In this document: positions 24,101 through 29,610 of the stretch, one piece after another
Position numbering within the stretch: the stretch's first letter is position 1
How the letters are laid out: the number at the start of each line of letters is the position of its first letter
Origin: UKL13-3 sp964392775
GTDB taxonomy: Bacteria; Bacteroidota; Bacteroidia; UKL13-3
Direction of reading: 5' to 3'
NCBI GenBank assembly: GCA_964392775.1
Contig: CAYMRD010000029.1
Coordinates: forward strand, 1 to 29,610
DNA length: 29,610 nt
Program-made: the position numbers and the translations under genes
Notes under the pieces: generated by a model
Told to the model about the DNA's origin: nothing
Database searches by the model: none
What the model saw: only the letters and a program-made list of their open reading frames with translations

Positions 24101-26633
24101 TTATCGGACTACCCATCCCCCGTTTGATATCTCCACCAATAATATTGCGATTAATGGTAATATTTCTGTTCTGACCATTGGCAATAGCGGCTCCACGAAT
24201 ATAAATACCAGTCTTAACAGCCTGAATATAATTATTCGTCAAAACAATATTATTATTTCCTCCTATACTAGAATTTAGTGCCGAAGTTGTGGGAAAATAG
24301 TGTCCCTGATAAATACCAAAAGCAGTATTGATACCGTCAGTTGTTGCCCCTCCGATGATGGTACAATTTTTAACGGTTATATTACTTGTAACTACACTAT
24401 CTCCTGATGTAATGCTCACAACCTTGATTGTTGGAGAAGTAAGGGTGCCTGGTATACTTAGTGTTAGGTTTCGCTGACCAGCCGTTGATTGTCCATCTAT
24501 CGTAATATACTTCGCTCCAATCATATTAATCAGTGAAAACTGGGTGTTAATTGAAGTAAGATCAGGAGTGCTGATTGTATATGAATTTAATGCCGCTACA
24601 CGAATAATTACCCCGGTTGAAGCACTTACTCCCTGCGTAAGCATAATTGGAGGGACAAAGGTTGTTTCCCCTGAGTAGCCAGGATCTAACTGAAGAATTA
24701 CATTACCCACACCTGACACTCCAAAAGTATTCAAATAAGTTACAGCCTCTGCCAGGCTGGCGAATGATCCTTCAGCTCCCACACCAACAGGCCATGATGA
24801 AACTCCTTTAATCGGATAGGTTTTTCCTGCAACCAATGGATAATTCGCAACAGAAGGGTTACCCGTGAACTCGTATGCTCCTAAAGAAGGTGTTGCTGAA
24901 CGGGTTAAACCATTAATATCAGTTGTAACACCCAATGATGAAACCCCGTATGAACCAACAGTTGTTCCAGCGTTATCTGAAATTGTAAGCGTAGTATCAT
25001 CCACTCCAACAAAGGGAGGGATAAAAGTTATACTTCCTATATCGGGCATTACCATCTTCCAATTATCAATGGACGGCCACTTATGGCGCATATAACCAAT
25101 AAACGAGTACGCACCTGATTTTGTATCGCAAAAATATCCATTGTTTCTCATATATGAGAATGGACTAACGGAAGCATTTACAACATAAATATACGAGTGT
25201 GTGGTAGTGCCGGAAGCGAATAACGTTCTACCCATACGATTCACAAAAATATTATTTGCAACACGCACTCCTCCGGTTAAAGACCCTCCGGTATACATAC
25301 AAGCCGAAATCGATCCGAAATTCATAGTGTCTCCGTAAAGGTGAACAGAGTTATGGAAGATATCAATACCTGCATTCGAGGATATATCCTCAATAGCAAT
25401 ACCAGTAGGATAAGTTGGATTGCTAAGAGTTGTTCCGCCCGAACTTGAGAACAGTTTTGCTATAGTATTATTGGTAATAGATATAGACAACGGCTGAGGG
25501 TGATTTCCTAAATTAATACGAATACCGGACACCCCGCTAGAACCTGCAGTTGATCTTAAATTATAAATTCGATTTGCATTAATTTTAATATTACTATCAA
25601 GGGCATTTTGTGATGCTGAGTATCCCAGTGAAATTCCTCTGAAATTCCCTTGTATTGGCAAATTATTACGGATAATATTCCCTTCTACTACTGCATTTTG
25701 CTGAGCAATTAAAGTAATACCGGCACCATTGGCAGCTCCGCCAATAAATGTTGTTGAATCTGCTCCCGCTATTGGCGGGACCGTTCCCCCAAGAATATTA
25801 TTACGCACAATTAGATTATTGTCTTGTTGTCCTGCAAGATTCTCTCTTCCTCTAATATATATAGGGAATTGAACGGCCTCAATAACGTTATTGATAATGC
25901 TTATATTTTGTGACGTACGAACAGGCGCTGCCGGAGCCCCTATTCCTCCCAGATAAATCCCTGAAAATGTATAAATTGAAGCAGTCGTGCCTGAAGTGCT
26001 CACACCTCTTAAATTACAGTTCTGAATTGTCAATTGCTGGCATCCCGAATTGGAGAACGGGATCATATCAATAATCTTTGTTGTACTTGTTGCGGAGTTA
26101 CCTGGCATCACAAATGATAAATTCCGCTGACCCGGGGAACCGGCACCATCAATGGTTACAAATTGAGCTCCATTAAAACGAAGCAAGGCAGTATTCCCTG
26201 TAATTCCAATGCTGCTCGTTATTTTAATATCTACACCTGAAGCCGGTTTGATAACAATTGGGCGTTGACTGGACATACCTAGATATCCCCCGGATACAGT
26301 TCCCCCAATATTAATCATACCTGCTTCAACCCCCGAGTATCCGGAAGTAAGGATGATATTTATAGTACCAATCGTTGCCGGGTCCACCCCTTGTACATTA
26401 AGAGCGCTTAACAATCCGGTTAAGTCGGTATATGGTCCTGAAACATAATCTCCGGTTAAGTTAACAAATGTATCCTTAGGGGATACTAAATCAACTCCTG
26501 AACCATTTACCCAGTAGGTCCTCCCTCCCTGAAATGGTGCCTGTGCGATGGATTCGCTACCCAAAAACAACAGCGAAAGACCTAGCAGCACCTTTGCCAA
26601 CATTTTTGATTTGATAGTAAACTTTGTTTTCAT
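18159..26633 (-). CDS. Giant T9SS-exported surface protein: three beta-helix blocks, six PKD domains
   Basis: The 2824-residue protein begins with a signal peptide (KVLLGLSLLFLGSESIAQ). Three homologous blocks of about 550 residues follow (about 35-595, 600-1145, 1148-1710). Each opens with a TYxxxG phrase and a GYSG/GYAG phrase, has an FxTIDG / YITIDG plus RNL section, many right-handed parallel beta-helix rungs (NNTI, NNYI, IDSNVI), and closes with GAYEF, GALMF or GADEL. Then come a jelly-roll-like region (about 1830-1990, starting FDGPNPGWSVV), an Ig-like stretch, and six PKD domains (about 2216-2727) with WEFGDG, WDFGNG, WNFGD, WDFDG and WNYGDG. The last 85 residues (LSVYPNPF ... ITKQLIRK) are a type-A T9SS sorting domain. 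Likely an adhesin or glycan-binding cell-surface protein; no catalytic site is visible. It has its own promoter and terminator. Confidence 0.93.
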   Translation of the reverse strand: MKTKFTIKSKMLAKVLLGLSLLFLGSESIAQAPFQGGRTYWVNGSGVDLVSPKDTFVNLTGDYVSGPYTDLTGLLSALNVQGVDPATIGTINIILTSGYSGVEAGMINIGGTVSGGYLGMSSQRPIVIKPASGVDIKITSSIGITGNTALLRFNGAQFVTIDGAGSPGQRNLSFVMPGNSATSTTKIIDMIPFSNSGCQQLTIQNCNLRGVSTSGTTASIYTFSGIYLGGIGAPAAPVRTSQNISIINNVIEAVQFPIYIRGRENLAGQQDNNLIVRNNILGGTVPPIAGADSTTFIGGAANGAGITLIAQQNAVVEGNIIRNNLPIQGNFRGISLGYSASQNALDSNIKINANRIYNLRSTAGSSGVSGIRINLGNHPQPLSISITNNTIAKLFSSSGGTTLSNPTYPTGIAIEDISSNAGIDIFHNSVHLYGDTMNFGSISACMYTGGSLTGGVRVANNIFVNRMGRTLFASGTTTHSYIYVVNASVSPFSYMRNNGYFCDTKSGAYSFIGYMRHKWPSIDNWKMVMPDIGSITFIPPFVGVDDTTLTISDNAGTTVGSYGVSSLGVTTDINGLTRSATPSLGAYEFTGNPSVANYPLVAGKTYPIKGVSSWPVGVGAEGSFASLAEAVTYLNTFGVSGVGNVILQLDPGYSGETTFVPPIMLTQGVSASTGVIIRVAALNSYTISTPDLTSINTQFSLINMIGAKYITIDGQSTAGQRNLTLSIPGTLTSPTIKVVSITSGDSVVTSNITVKNCTIIGGATTDGINTAFGIYQGHYFPTTSALNSSIGGNNNIVLTNNYIQAVKTGIYIRGAAIANGQNRNITINRNIIGGDIKRGMGSPITFVGGLLDQAGIYLKGVANALIDSNVIRNSDSTVSGFRGIDLDWGAGTDNIATDSFITISRNTIYNLTTAGAYCTGIRINLGTNGNRRITVVNNSIAKIGGRGITTAAHIQNPSGIMVDATGVITNLNMDIYNNTIQMSGTTMLNANSSSAIFLNAPIQGGVRMQGNLLSNKLGRTSALNGYAYALFSNTAVATSPFRTSTGGFINSNAYGSDALNTNTEVIGVNGKSYTLVAEWQAAMAQDYNSYAFVASFANDSTPVLDQAFAGPLYNGSLLVPSVTSDIAGNSRSGTHTCMGALMFDVDYLPLTGNNTYLINGVNKYPHTTETGPFSFATINSAIKYINANGVDGMSTPNQPITLLIDSGYAGEGDTLITPLQAYPRMNAARMITLTNAPGRSDTITTGVSQAYLRNGSLFRFMGGSFFTIDGSNNGTSPNDRNLTFILPVNASTNATGLNNNNLKIIDITPGEKPVSNIAIKNCNIIGNTTGGINTFAGVYTGGIASTPIAPVSAGTNNITIANNYIGGVKYGVYAFGATAAAGQQDVGLVVRGNYIGNVKGDYVGSDTLGLINQFGGVLNAAGIYLNAQANAVIDSNVISNNVRTFAANRGIELAVTVAISADSNISITRNTITNIRNSGIGAAYGVLINLGSDSLARITLANNMISGISSLGTATAAALSTANPFGVFVDATAAVNNLGLSVYYNSINLGASTALGGTNNAASACIAFSGNIRGGVALRNNILQNRLDRSSAGSAWVYSIFVGHSANIFTVSDNNCFYTAAVNAANKGVALLSATTTAPVKYNSDTEWRNFTKQDSMSLFFITNFVSDTNLALSGPKHVVYGWGIPVTGITNDIHGEPRSGFQPTIGADELLVGNFADSIAPRIYNVTRPPLVCTNGPFDITYRVFEWPLAVPDAGVQTDTLYYTVNGGQEQFVIGATTVSTFTRMYRIPAQPDNTAIAYRLGIIDKGNLRGEYPGNGKYEYTSSSFSQFPIIYGFDGPNPGWSVVNQGPGGPNTVAAGGWDMESFGSSSNPVIEPQTGVKAALFPASTLPAGTMSRMVSPCLDLTGMKVPTLRIWVSQNGENLSNNDRVQVTVSGGFNIWSTPLATVSRPLAGLSFPQFKQVDVCLSSYVGINGLKIGIEGISSGPPNAQNIVLDSIVIFDDVLDYEITPLSATICEYNPLSINLPASSSNYTYTIIDAFTGLALGSPVAGTGSPMAVTAPNPSNPYKGRVDSVYAVVRYDNVRSGCSYFLPDTSKIQIKYFSGGPYMVEGEPFNGSFSTGTLEDPDGVTFGDTVTYELVPPSGLTNADYGTAWVVTSTNAQSPLSSFTIANKTYTSTAGGVNGTYRLIPSVTEVDSLFKVSVTYRLLPSNCDSVVVRYLKVTSAPSALFTTESDSTCPGVPFYMTNTTDYLPHTAPITYIWEFGDGTIATTQDANKTYSYFSAPGLYTVKLTAYNNAGISSSYSKQIRVLPAPYTAFTSGLACGVDSIPFTNHSTGATSYLWTTQLGNTTVATSTLQDPKFSFAMSDTLYTVSLRSMNDLGCFKDTSVGTFSFFKPVASFITADGCLGLNAQFTNNTTIDPGVNGRENTFGSEWDFGNGQKGLSNSPVYKYPASGTYTVTLKATSNYGCVDSTQQTITVYDRPEVGFTTGVACQEKVVSIHNSTTYSGGADKVLYLWNFGDLSAPSTDFEPVKTYGAVGNYTITLIASDTVHYCSDTLRKSVDVNELPFALFASGKGCVNSSVSFNNGSIPPSGQTMTYVWDFDGSGSSTEDNPSYTFTSSGSKVVTLTATTNKGCSDIETQTVQVDDVPSASFIITRTDSCNSFLFEPAVSGLAAYKWNYGDGTEQFATTGENTYQTKGRYGVTLTVSSTNQCQASYTDSVTVCWTIGVAEEFVSKFNLSVYPNPFEQVSNIGYNLDSKKDVTITVMDMLGRVVSEVSEKGQSAGSHTIRLDESRFSATSAMYMVRIQIGDEAITKQLIRK

Positions 26634-26676
26634 ATATAATTCTAAATATAATTTTATAGCAAGCCTGTAAAAGAAT

Positions 26677-26708
26677 CAAAGTTAGAAAAACTCCATGAGT
26701 TAAACAAG
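26677..26708 (-). promoter_or_regulatory. Promoter of the giant surface-protein gene
   Basis: On the minus strand CTTG (26705-26708, containing the TTG core), a 20-base spacer and TAACTTTG (26677-26684) fit the consensus. The predicted start is about 26672, giving a 39-base AT-rich leader. Confidence 0.62.
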
Positions 26709-26740
26709 GAGTTAATCCAATTAAAAAAAAACGTTAGTTA

Positions 26741-28261
26741 TCAGTTTCTTAAAACATATTTCAGCAGCGTTTTTACCCCGGGCCTTCTTTCAGGAGTCCA
26801 TTTAAACCCTTTTAAACGAAGCTCTTCCGGCTTTAACTGGCCGATAGGATAAAAGTTAGCATCAGGAGCCGTAATAAAATTGCTCTTGACCATCTTATTA
26901 TTATCAAGAAAAAACTCCATTTCACTGCAATCAATAACATTTACACCCAAAAAAGAGCTGTCTTTTTCATCCTTAGCGTAAAAAATACTCTGCCCGTTGC
27001 CAAAAACATGTATATACTTAAACTTATTTTCCTCAAACAGACCAACCATTCGCTTCCCTTTAATCTGATTAAAGTTTTTACGACTCTCTCTGGAAATCAT
27101 GAATGCATTTGAATTAAGATGGAAAGAATCAAGTTGATTGTTATTGATAAACAGAATAACAGTATCTGCCGTTATCTGGTTCTGCCCTGACCACATTGCC
27201 GGCTGAGAATACAATTGTATCGTTGAATCATTATAGTCATAAACCAACGAGTCGCAAACGGATTGTAAATCGGCTTTCAAAATAACCGCTTGCCTGTATG
27301 CCTTCAGCATCTGTTTTTGACCACAGGAAAGATCGCTCTGATAAGAATAGATAGTGTCTGCAAACAAGTACATAGAATCCTTATCAAGATACTTTTTGGC
27401 ATACGCACGTTTGGTAACATAACTTTGTTTTCGTTTTCCTATAAACTCACCAAAATCTCCATGAATCTCGAGTTTATTGACGTAATCAAAAAGCTGTATA
27501 TTTCCGTAGCCTTTCCCATATTGTTCTCTTCTATTGTAAAAAAGGCTGTCTCCATAAAGCACTTTATCCTTGTTGGAAATACGTGCATTTCCACTAAACA
27601 TAGCTAAGTCACGTCTGTTATCATACCAACCGTTTTCACAATAAATCGTATCTTCTGAATTGGTAATTGTTGATGGCCCGTTAAAATACGTTGTATTTGA
27701 CACCGTGTGCTGAGTAAGCGTGTCACTTTTTATTATATAATCCGTAGTGGTTAGGACAACATCCTTTTTAAAAGCAAATATTTTAAGTTTCGTATTGTAA
27801 CTACCCAAACGGCTAATAAGGGTACTGTTTGCATTCGTAATCTTCCCTCCCGTAGAATAATAAATATTGCTGGTTATAATATTATAATCAAGCTCATTAG
27901 CTGTGAGGTTCATATTGTTATCATTCATTCTAACATTGCGTTCAACCTTTGCCTGCTTTTTATTGCCATCATATTTTAACACGTCTCCGTATACATGAAC
28001 GGTATCGTTTGTTTGAATATGAACATGTCCGTATGCCTCAACGAAATTACTCTCTTCAAACAAATAGGCACTATCACAAAACAACAAGGTTTGATCCTGC
28101 TTTAACCGTACATCTCCAATTAACTTTTTGACTCTCCCGGAATGTTTCTGGTCAAATACAAATGTCCGCGCACCCAATACCTCAACTTTTGCAGGGATTT
28201 GTGCAAACACAACCTTATAAATCATCAACACAGCAATCAATAATACCGTTCTTACAGCCAT
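26741..28261 (-). CDS. OstA/LptA-like periplasmic protein
   Basis: The 506-residue protein starts with a signal peptide (MAVRTVLLIAVLMIYKVVFA, then QIPA). Its body is a series of OstA/LptA-type beta-jelly-roll strands with the repeated sense of an LPS-transport scaffold: KKLIGDVRLKQDQTLLFCDS, FVEAYGHVHIQTNDTVHVYG, RNVRMNDNNMNLTANELDYN, MFSGNARISNKDKVLYGDSL and LYSQPAMWSGQNQITADTVI. In the family such sheets bridge the periplasm or bind LPS; the exact role of this larger Bacteroidota form is not established. The frame is open to 28450, but an exact minus-strand -7 element at 28279-28286 lies downstream of the alternative starts at 28312 and 28450, so 28261 is preferred. Confidence 0.85.
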   Translation of the reverse strand: MAVRTVLLIAVLMIYKVVFAQIPAKVEVLGARTFVFDQKHSGRVKKLIGDVRLKQDQTLLFCDSAYLFEESNFVEAYGHVHIQTNDTVHVYGDVLKYDGNKKQAKVERNVRMNDNNMNLTANELDYNIITSNIYYSTGGKITNANSTLISRLGSYNTKLKIFAFKKDVVLTTTDYIIKSDTLTQHTVSNTTYFNGPSTITNSEDTIYCENGWYDNRRDLAMFSGNARISNKDKVLYGDSLFYNRREQYGKGYGNIQLFDYVNKLEIHGDFGEFIGKRKQSYVTKRAYAKKYLDKDSMYLFADTIYSYQSDLSCGQKQMLKAYRQAVILKADLQSVCDSLVYDYNDSTIQLYSQPAMWSGQNQITADTVILFINNNQLDSFHLNSNAFMISRESRKNFNQIKGKRMVGLFEENKFKYIHVFGNGQSIFYAKDEKDSSFLGVNVIDCSEMEFFLDNNKMVKSNFITAPDANFYPIGQLKPEELRLKGFKWTPERRPGVKTLLKYVLRN

Positions 28262-28278
28262 CTTATGTAGTTTGGCTC

Positions 28279-28286
28279 CAAAACTA
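28279..28286 (-). promoter_or_regulatory. Candidate -7 element of the OstA-like gene
   Basis: TAGTTTTG on the minus strand is an exact TAnnTTTG match. The predicted start is about 28274, a 13-base leader before the ATG at 28261. No TTTG is present at the expected -33 distance. Confidence 0.45.
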
Positions 28287-28298
28287 AAGATAATAAGA

Positions 28299-28306
28299 TA
28301 CTTTTG
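28299..28306 (+). promoter_or_regulatory. Candidate -7 element of tilS
   Basis: TACTTTTG is identical to the -7 element of the SRP RNA gene. It ends four bases before the tilS ATG, so the predicted start is the A of the ATG (leaderless). The only TTTG upstream (28271-28274) is 24 bases away, longer than usual, so the -33 element is weak. Confidence 0.5.
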
Positions 28307-28310
28307 AAGC

Positions 28311-29610
28311 ATGAACGGCTTTGAATCGTTTAATATTGATTTTAACAACCGGTTTGGGTCACTAAAACTCAAAAGGATTCTTTGCGCTGTGAGCGGAGGT
28401 GCAGATTCGATGGTTATGCTGGATCTTTTAAGAAGATTAGATCTGAACATTGGCGTTGCTCACTGTAACTTTAAACTTAGAGCAGGTGAAAGTGATTTGG
28501 ATGAACAGCTTGTAAAAAAGTATTGTGCGCAGCATCAGATTCAATTCCATTCTGTTTCATTTGACACGCTCAATATTTCCCAGGAACAAAAAACAGGAAT
28601 TCAGGAAACAGCACGCACATTGCGTTACAATTGGTTTCATTCTTTGCTGGAAGAATTTGACTACAATATCATTGCAACCGCCCACCACGCAAACGACAAC
28701 GCTGAAACAATATTATTTAATCTGGTTAGGGGAACCGGAATTACCGGGGCATCCGGGATTCCTGAATTAACCACCAGGCTTTTCCGTCCTTTACTTCAAT
28801 ATCAAAAATCAAGCATAATGCAGTTTGCCGAGCAGGAGAATATTCCATTTCGGAACGACTCTTCCAACGCAAGTACCAAGTACGCCCGGAATAAAATCAG
28901 GCATAAAATCTTCCCTCTGCTTTCCGAAATCAATCACAATGCAATTGAGCATATCAATGCATTTGGCCAACAAAGTGCTGTTCTGAATGATTTATTAAAA
29001 GAGCGCATAACTGCCTTACAAAACGAGTGCATTCAGGTTCAGGGCGATAACTCCCACTTAATCAAACTGGAACCCATTTTAGCTCAGAAACACACCGTAT
29101 TTTGGCTATATGAACTACTCAAGACGTACGGATTCAACAAAAGTCACACGGAGGATATTCTCAGCGCTAATCAGTCGGGAGCTGTTTTCATCTCGCATTC
29201 GCACCGCATCATCAAAAACAGAAAGGAACTTATCCTTCAAGAGCACTCAAAAACCGATGCTTCATTGAAGTACGAGTTATACCTAAACTCATTGCCCGAT
29301 TCTATCGAATACCATTCTCAGAAAATTTATTTTGAAAAAAAAACGGCAGCACAAATCCATGCTTTCGAAAAGGATATATTATACCTTGATGCTGACTTGT
29401 TAAACAGTTCGGTTATTGTCAGAAATTGGATTGCCGGTGATAAGTTTCAACCATTGGGAATGAAAAGCAAAAAAAAAGTAAGTGACTTTTTGATTGATCG
29501 TAAAATAAGCCGGAGTGAAAAAGAAAAAATTCTGGTACTGGAATCAAACAATGAAATCATGGCAATTATCGGCATGCAGATTAGCAATAAGGTCCGACTG
29601 ACCAACTCTT
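28311..29610 (+). CDS. tilS: tRNA(Ile)-lysidine synthase, 3' end beyond the window
   Basis: This enzyme modifies C34 of the CAU anticodon tRNA to lysidine, so that it is charged by isoleucine and reads AUA. The 433 codons present run open to the edge. The PP-loop motif SGGADS is at residues 28-33. HCNFKLRAGESDLDEQLV, ARTLRYNWF, TAHHANDNAETILFNLVRGT and the FRNDSSN...YARNKIRHKIFP section are all characteristic. The C-terminal domain (AGDKFQPLGMKSKKKVSDFL) is reached, so only the last few residues are missing. The start ATG shares a CATG with a possible upstream start of the OstA-like gene. Two runs of nine As lie inside (29335-29343 and 29469-29477). Confidence 0.96.
   Translation, partial: MNGFESFNIDFNNRFGSLKLKRILCAVSGGADSMVMLDLLRRLDLNIGVAHCNFKLRAGESDLDEQLVKKYCAQHQIQFHSVSFDTLNISQEQKTGIQETARTLRYNWFHSLLEEFDYNIIATAHHANDNAETILFNLVRGTGITGASGIPELTTRLFRPLLQYQKSSIMQFAEQENIPFRNDSSNASTKYARNKIRHKIFPLLSEINHNAIEHINAFGQQSAVLNDLLKERITALQNECIQVQGDNSHLIKLEPILAQKHTVFWLYELLKTYGFNKSHTEDILSANQSGAVFISHSHRIIKNRKELILQEHSKTDASLKYELYLNSLPDSIEYHSQKIYFEKKTAAQIHAFEKDILYLDADLLNSSVIVRNWIAGDKFQPLGMKSKKKVSDFLIDRKISRSEKEKILVLESNNEIMAIIGMQISNKVRLTNS

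Overview
The window looks like a chromosomal segment of a member of the Bacteroidota. Supporting signs are a very large cell-surface protein ending in a type IX secretion (T9SS) sorting domain, a TonB-dependent receptor with a carboxypeptidase-regulatory-like N-domain, an OstA-like protein, a Bacteroidota-style DksA-like protein lacking three of its four zinc cysteines, a long type-2 isoleucyl-tRNA synthetase, an atpDC pair separated from the rest of the ATP synthase genes, and about ten intergenic matches to the Bacteroidota promoter -7 element TAnnTTTG, several with a TTTG/TTG -33 element 18-20 bases upstream. I cannot name the genus.

Layout. 1-748: a two-gene toxin-antitoxin-like module and a repeat-bearing spacer. 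749-6607 (+): ileS, a histone-H1-like/DksA-like fusion, a terminator, then lspA (lipoprotein signal peptidase) and a small outer-membrane barrel. 6691-9034 (-): a bifunctional-nuclease-family protein and an acyl-CoA carboxylase carboxyltransferase subunit whose leader holds a large inverted repeat. 9179-9312 (+): the SRP RNA gene with a textbook promoter. 9318-13050 (-): gmhB-like phosphatase, rpe and a TonB-dependent receptor. 13084-13803 (+): a dolichol-phosphate-mannose-synthase-like glycosyltransferase. 13800-16853 (-): an unrecognised secreted protein and atpDC. 16949-17548 (+): 3-methyladenine DNA glycosylase. 17552-28261 (-): acyl-CoA thioesterase, an 8.5-kb gene for a 2824-residue surface protein and an OstA-like protein. 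28311-end (+): tilS, cut by the window edge.

Most genes are core housekeeping: translation (ileS, tilS and the SRP RNA), the cell envelope (lspA, OstA-like, TonB receptor, gmhB-like, glycosyltransferase, giant surface protein), energy (atpDC) and acyl-CoA metabolism. ileS and tilS both concern isoleucine tRNA decoding but lie at opposite ends and are not one operon. No tRNA, rRNA, insertion sequence, CRISPR array or riboswitch was seen.

Most interesting points: (1) a TAGTCCATAG-type dispersed repeat lies in frame inside ileS and also forms both arms of a large inverted repeat in the carboxylase leader; (2) ileS has the swapped signature GIHH instead of HIGH; (3) the SRP RNA 5' end calibrates promoter geometry and predicts leaderless or nearly leaderless mRNAs for the antitoxin, tilS and lspA; (4) the giant surface protein is an internal triplication of an approximately 550-residue beta-helix block followed by six PKD domains, most with a matching cysteine pair; (5) a perfect 16-bp palindrome sits on the predicted start site of the nuclease-family gene.
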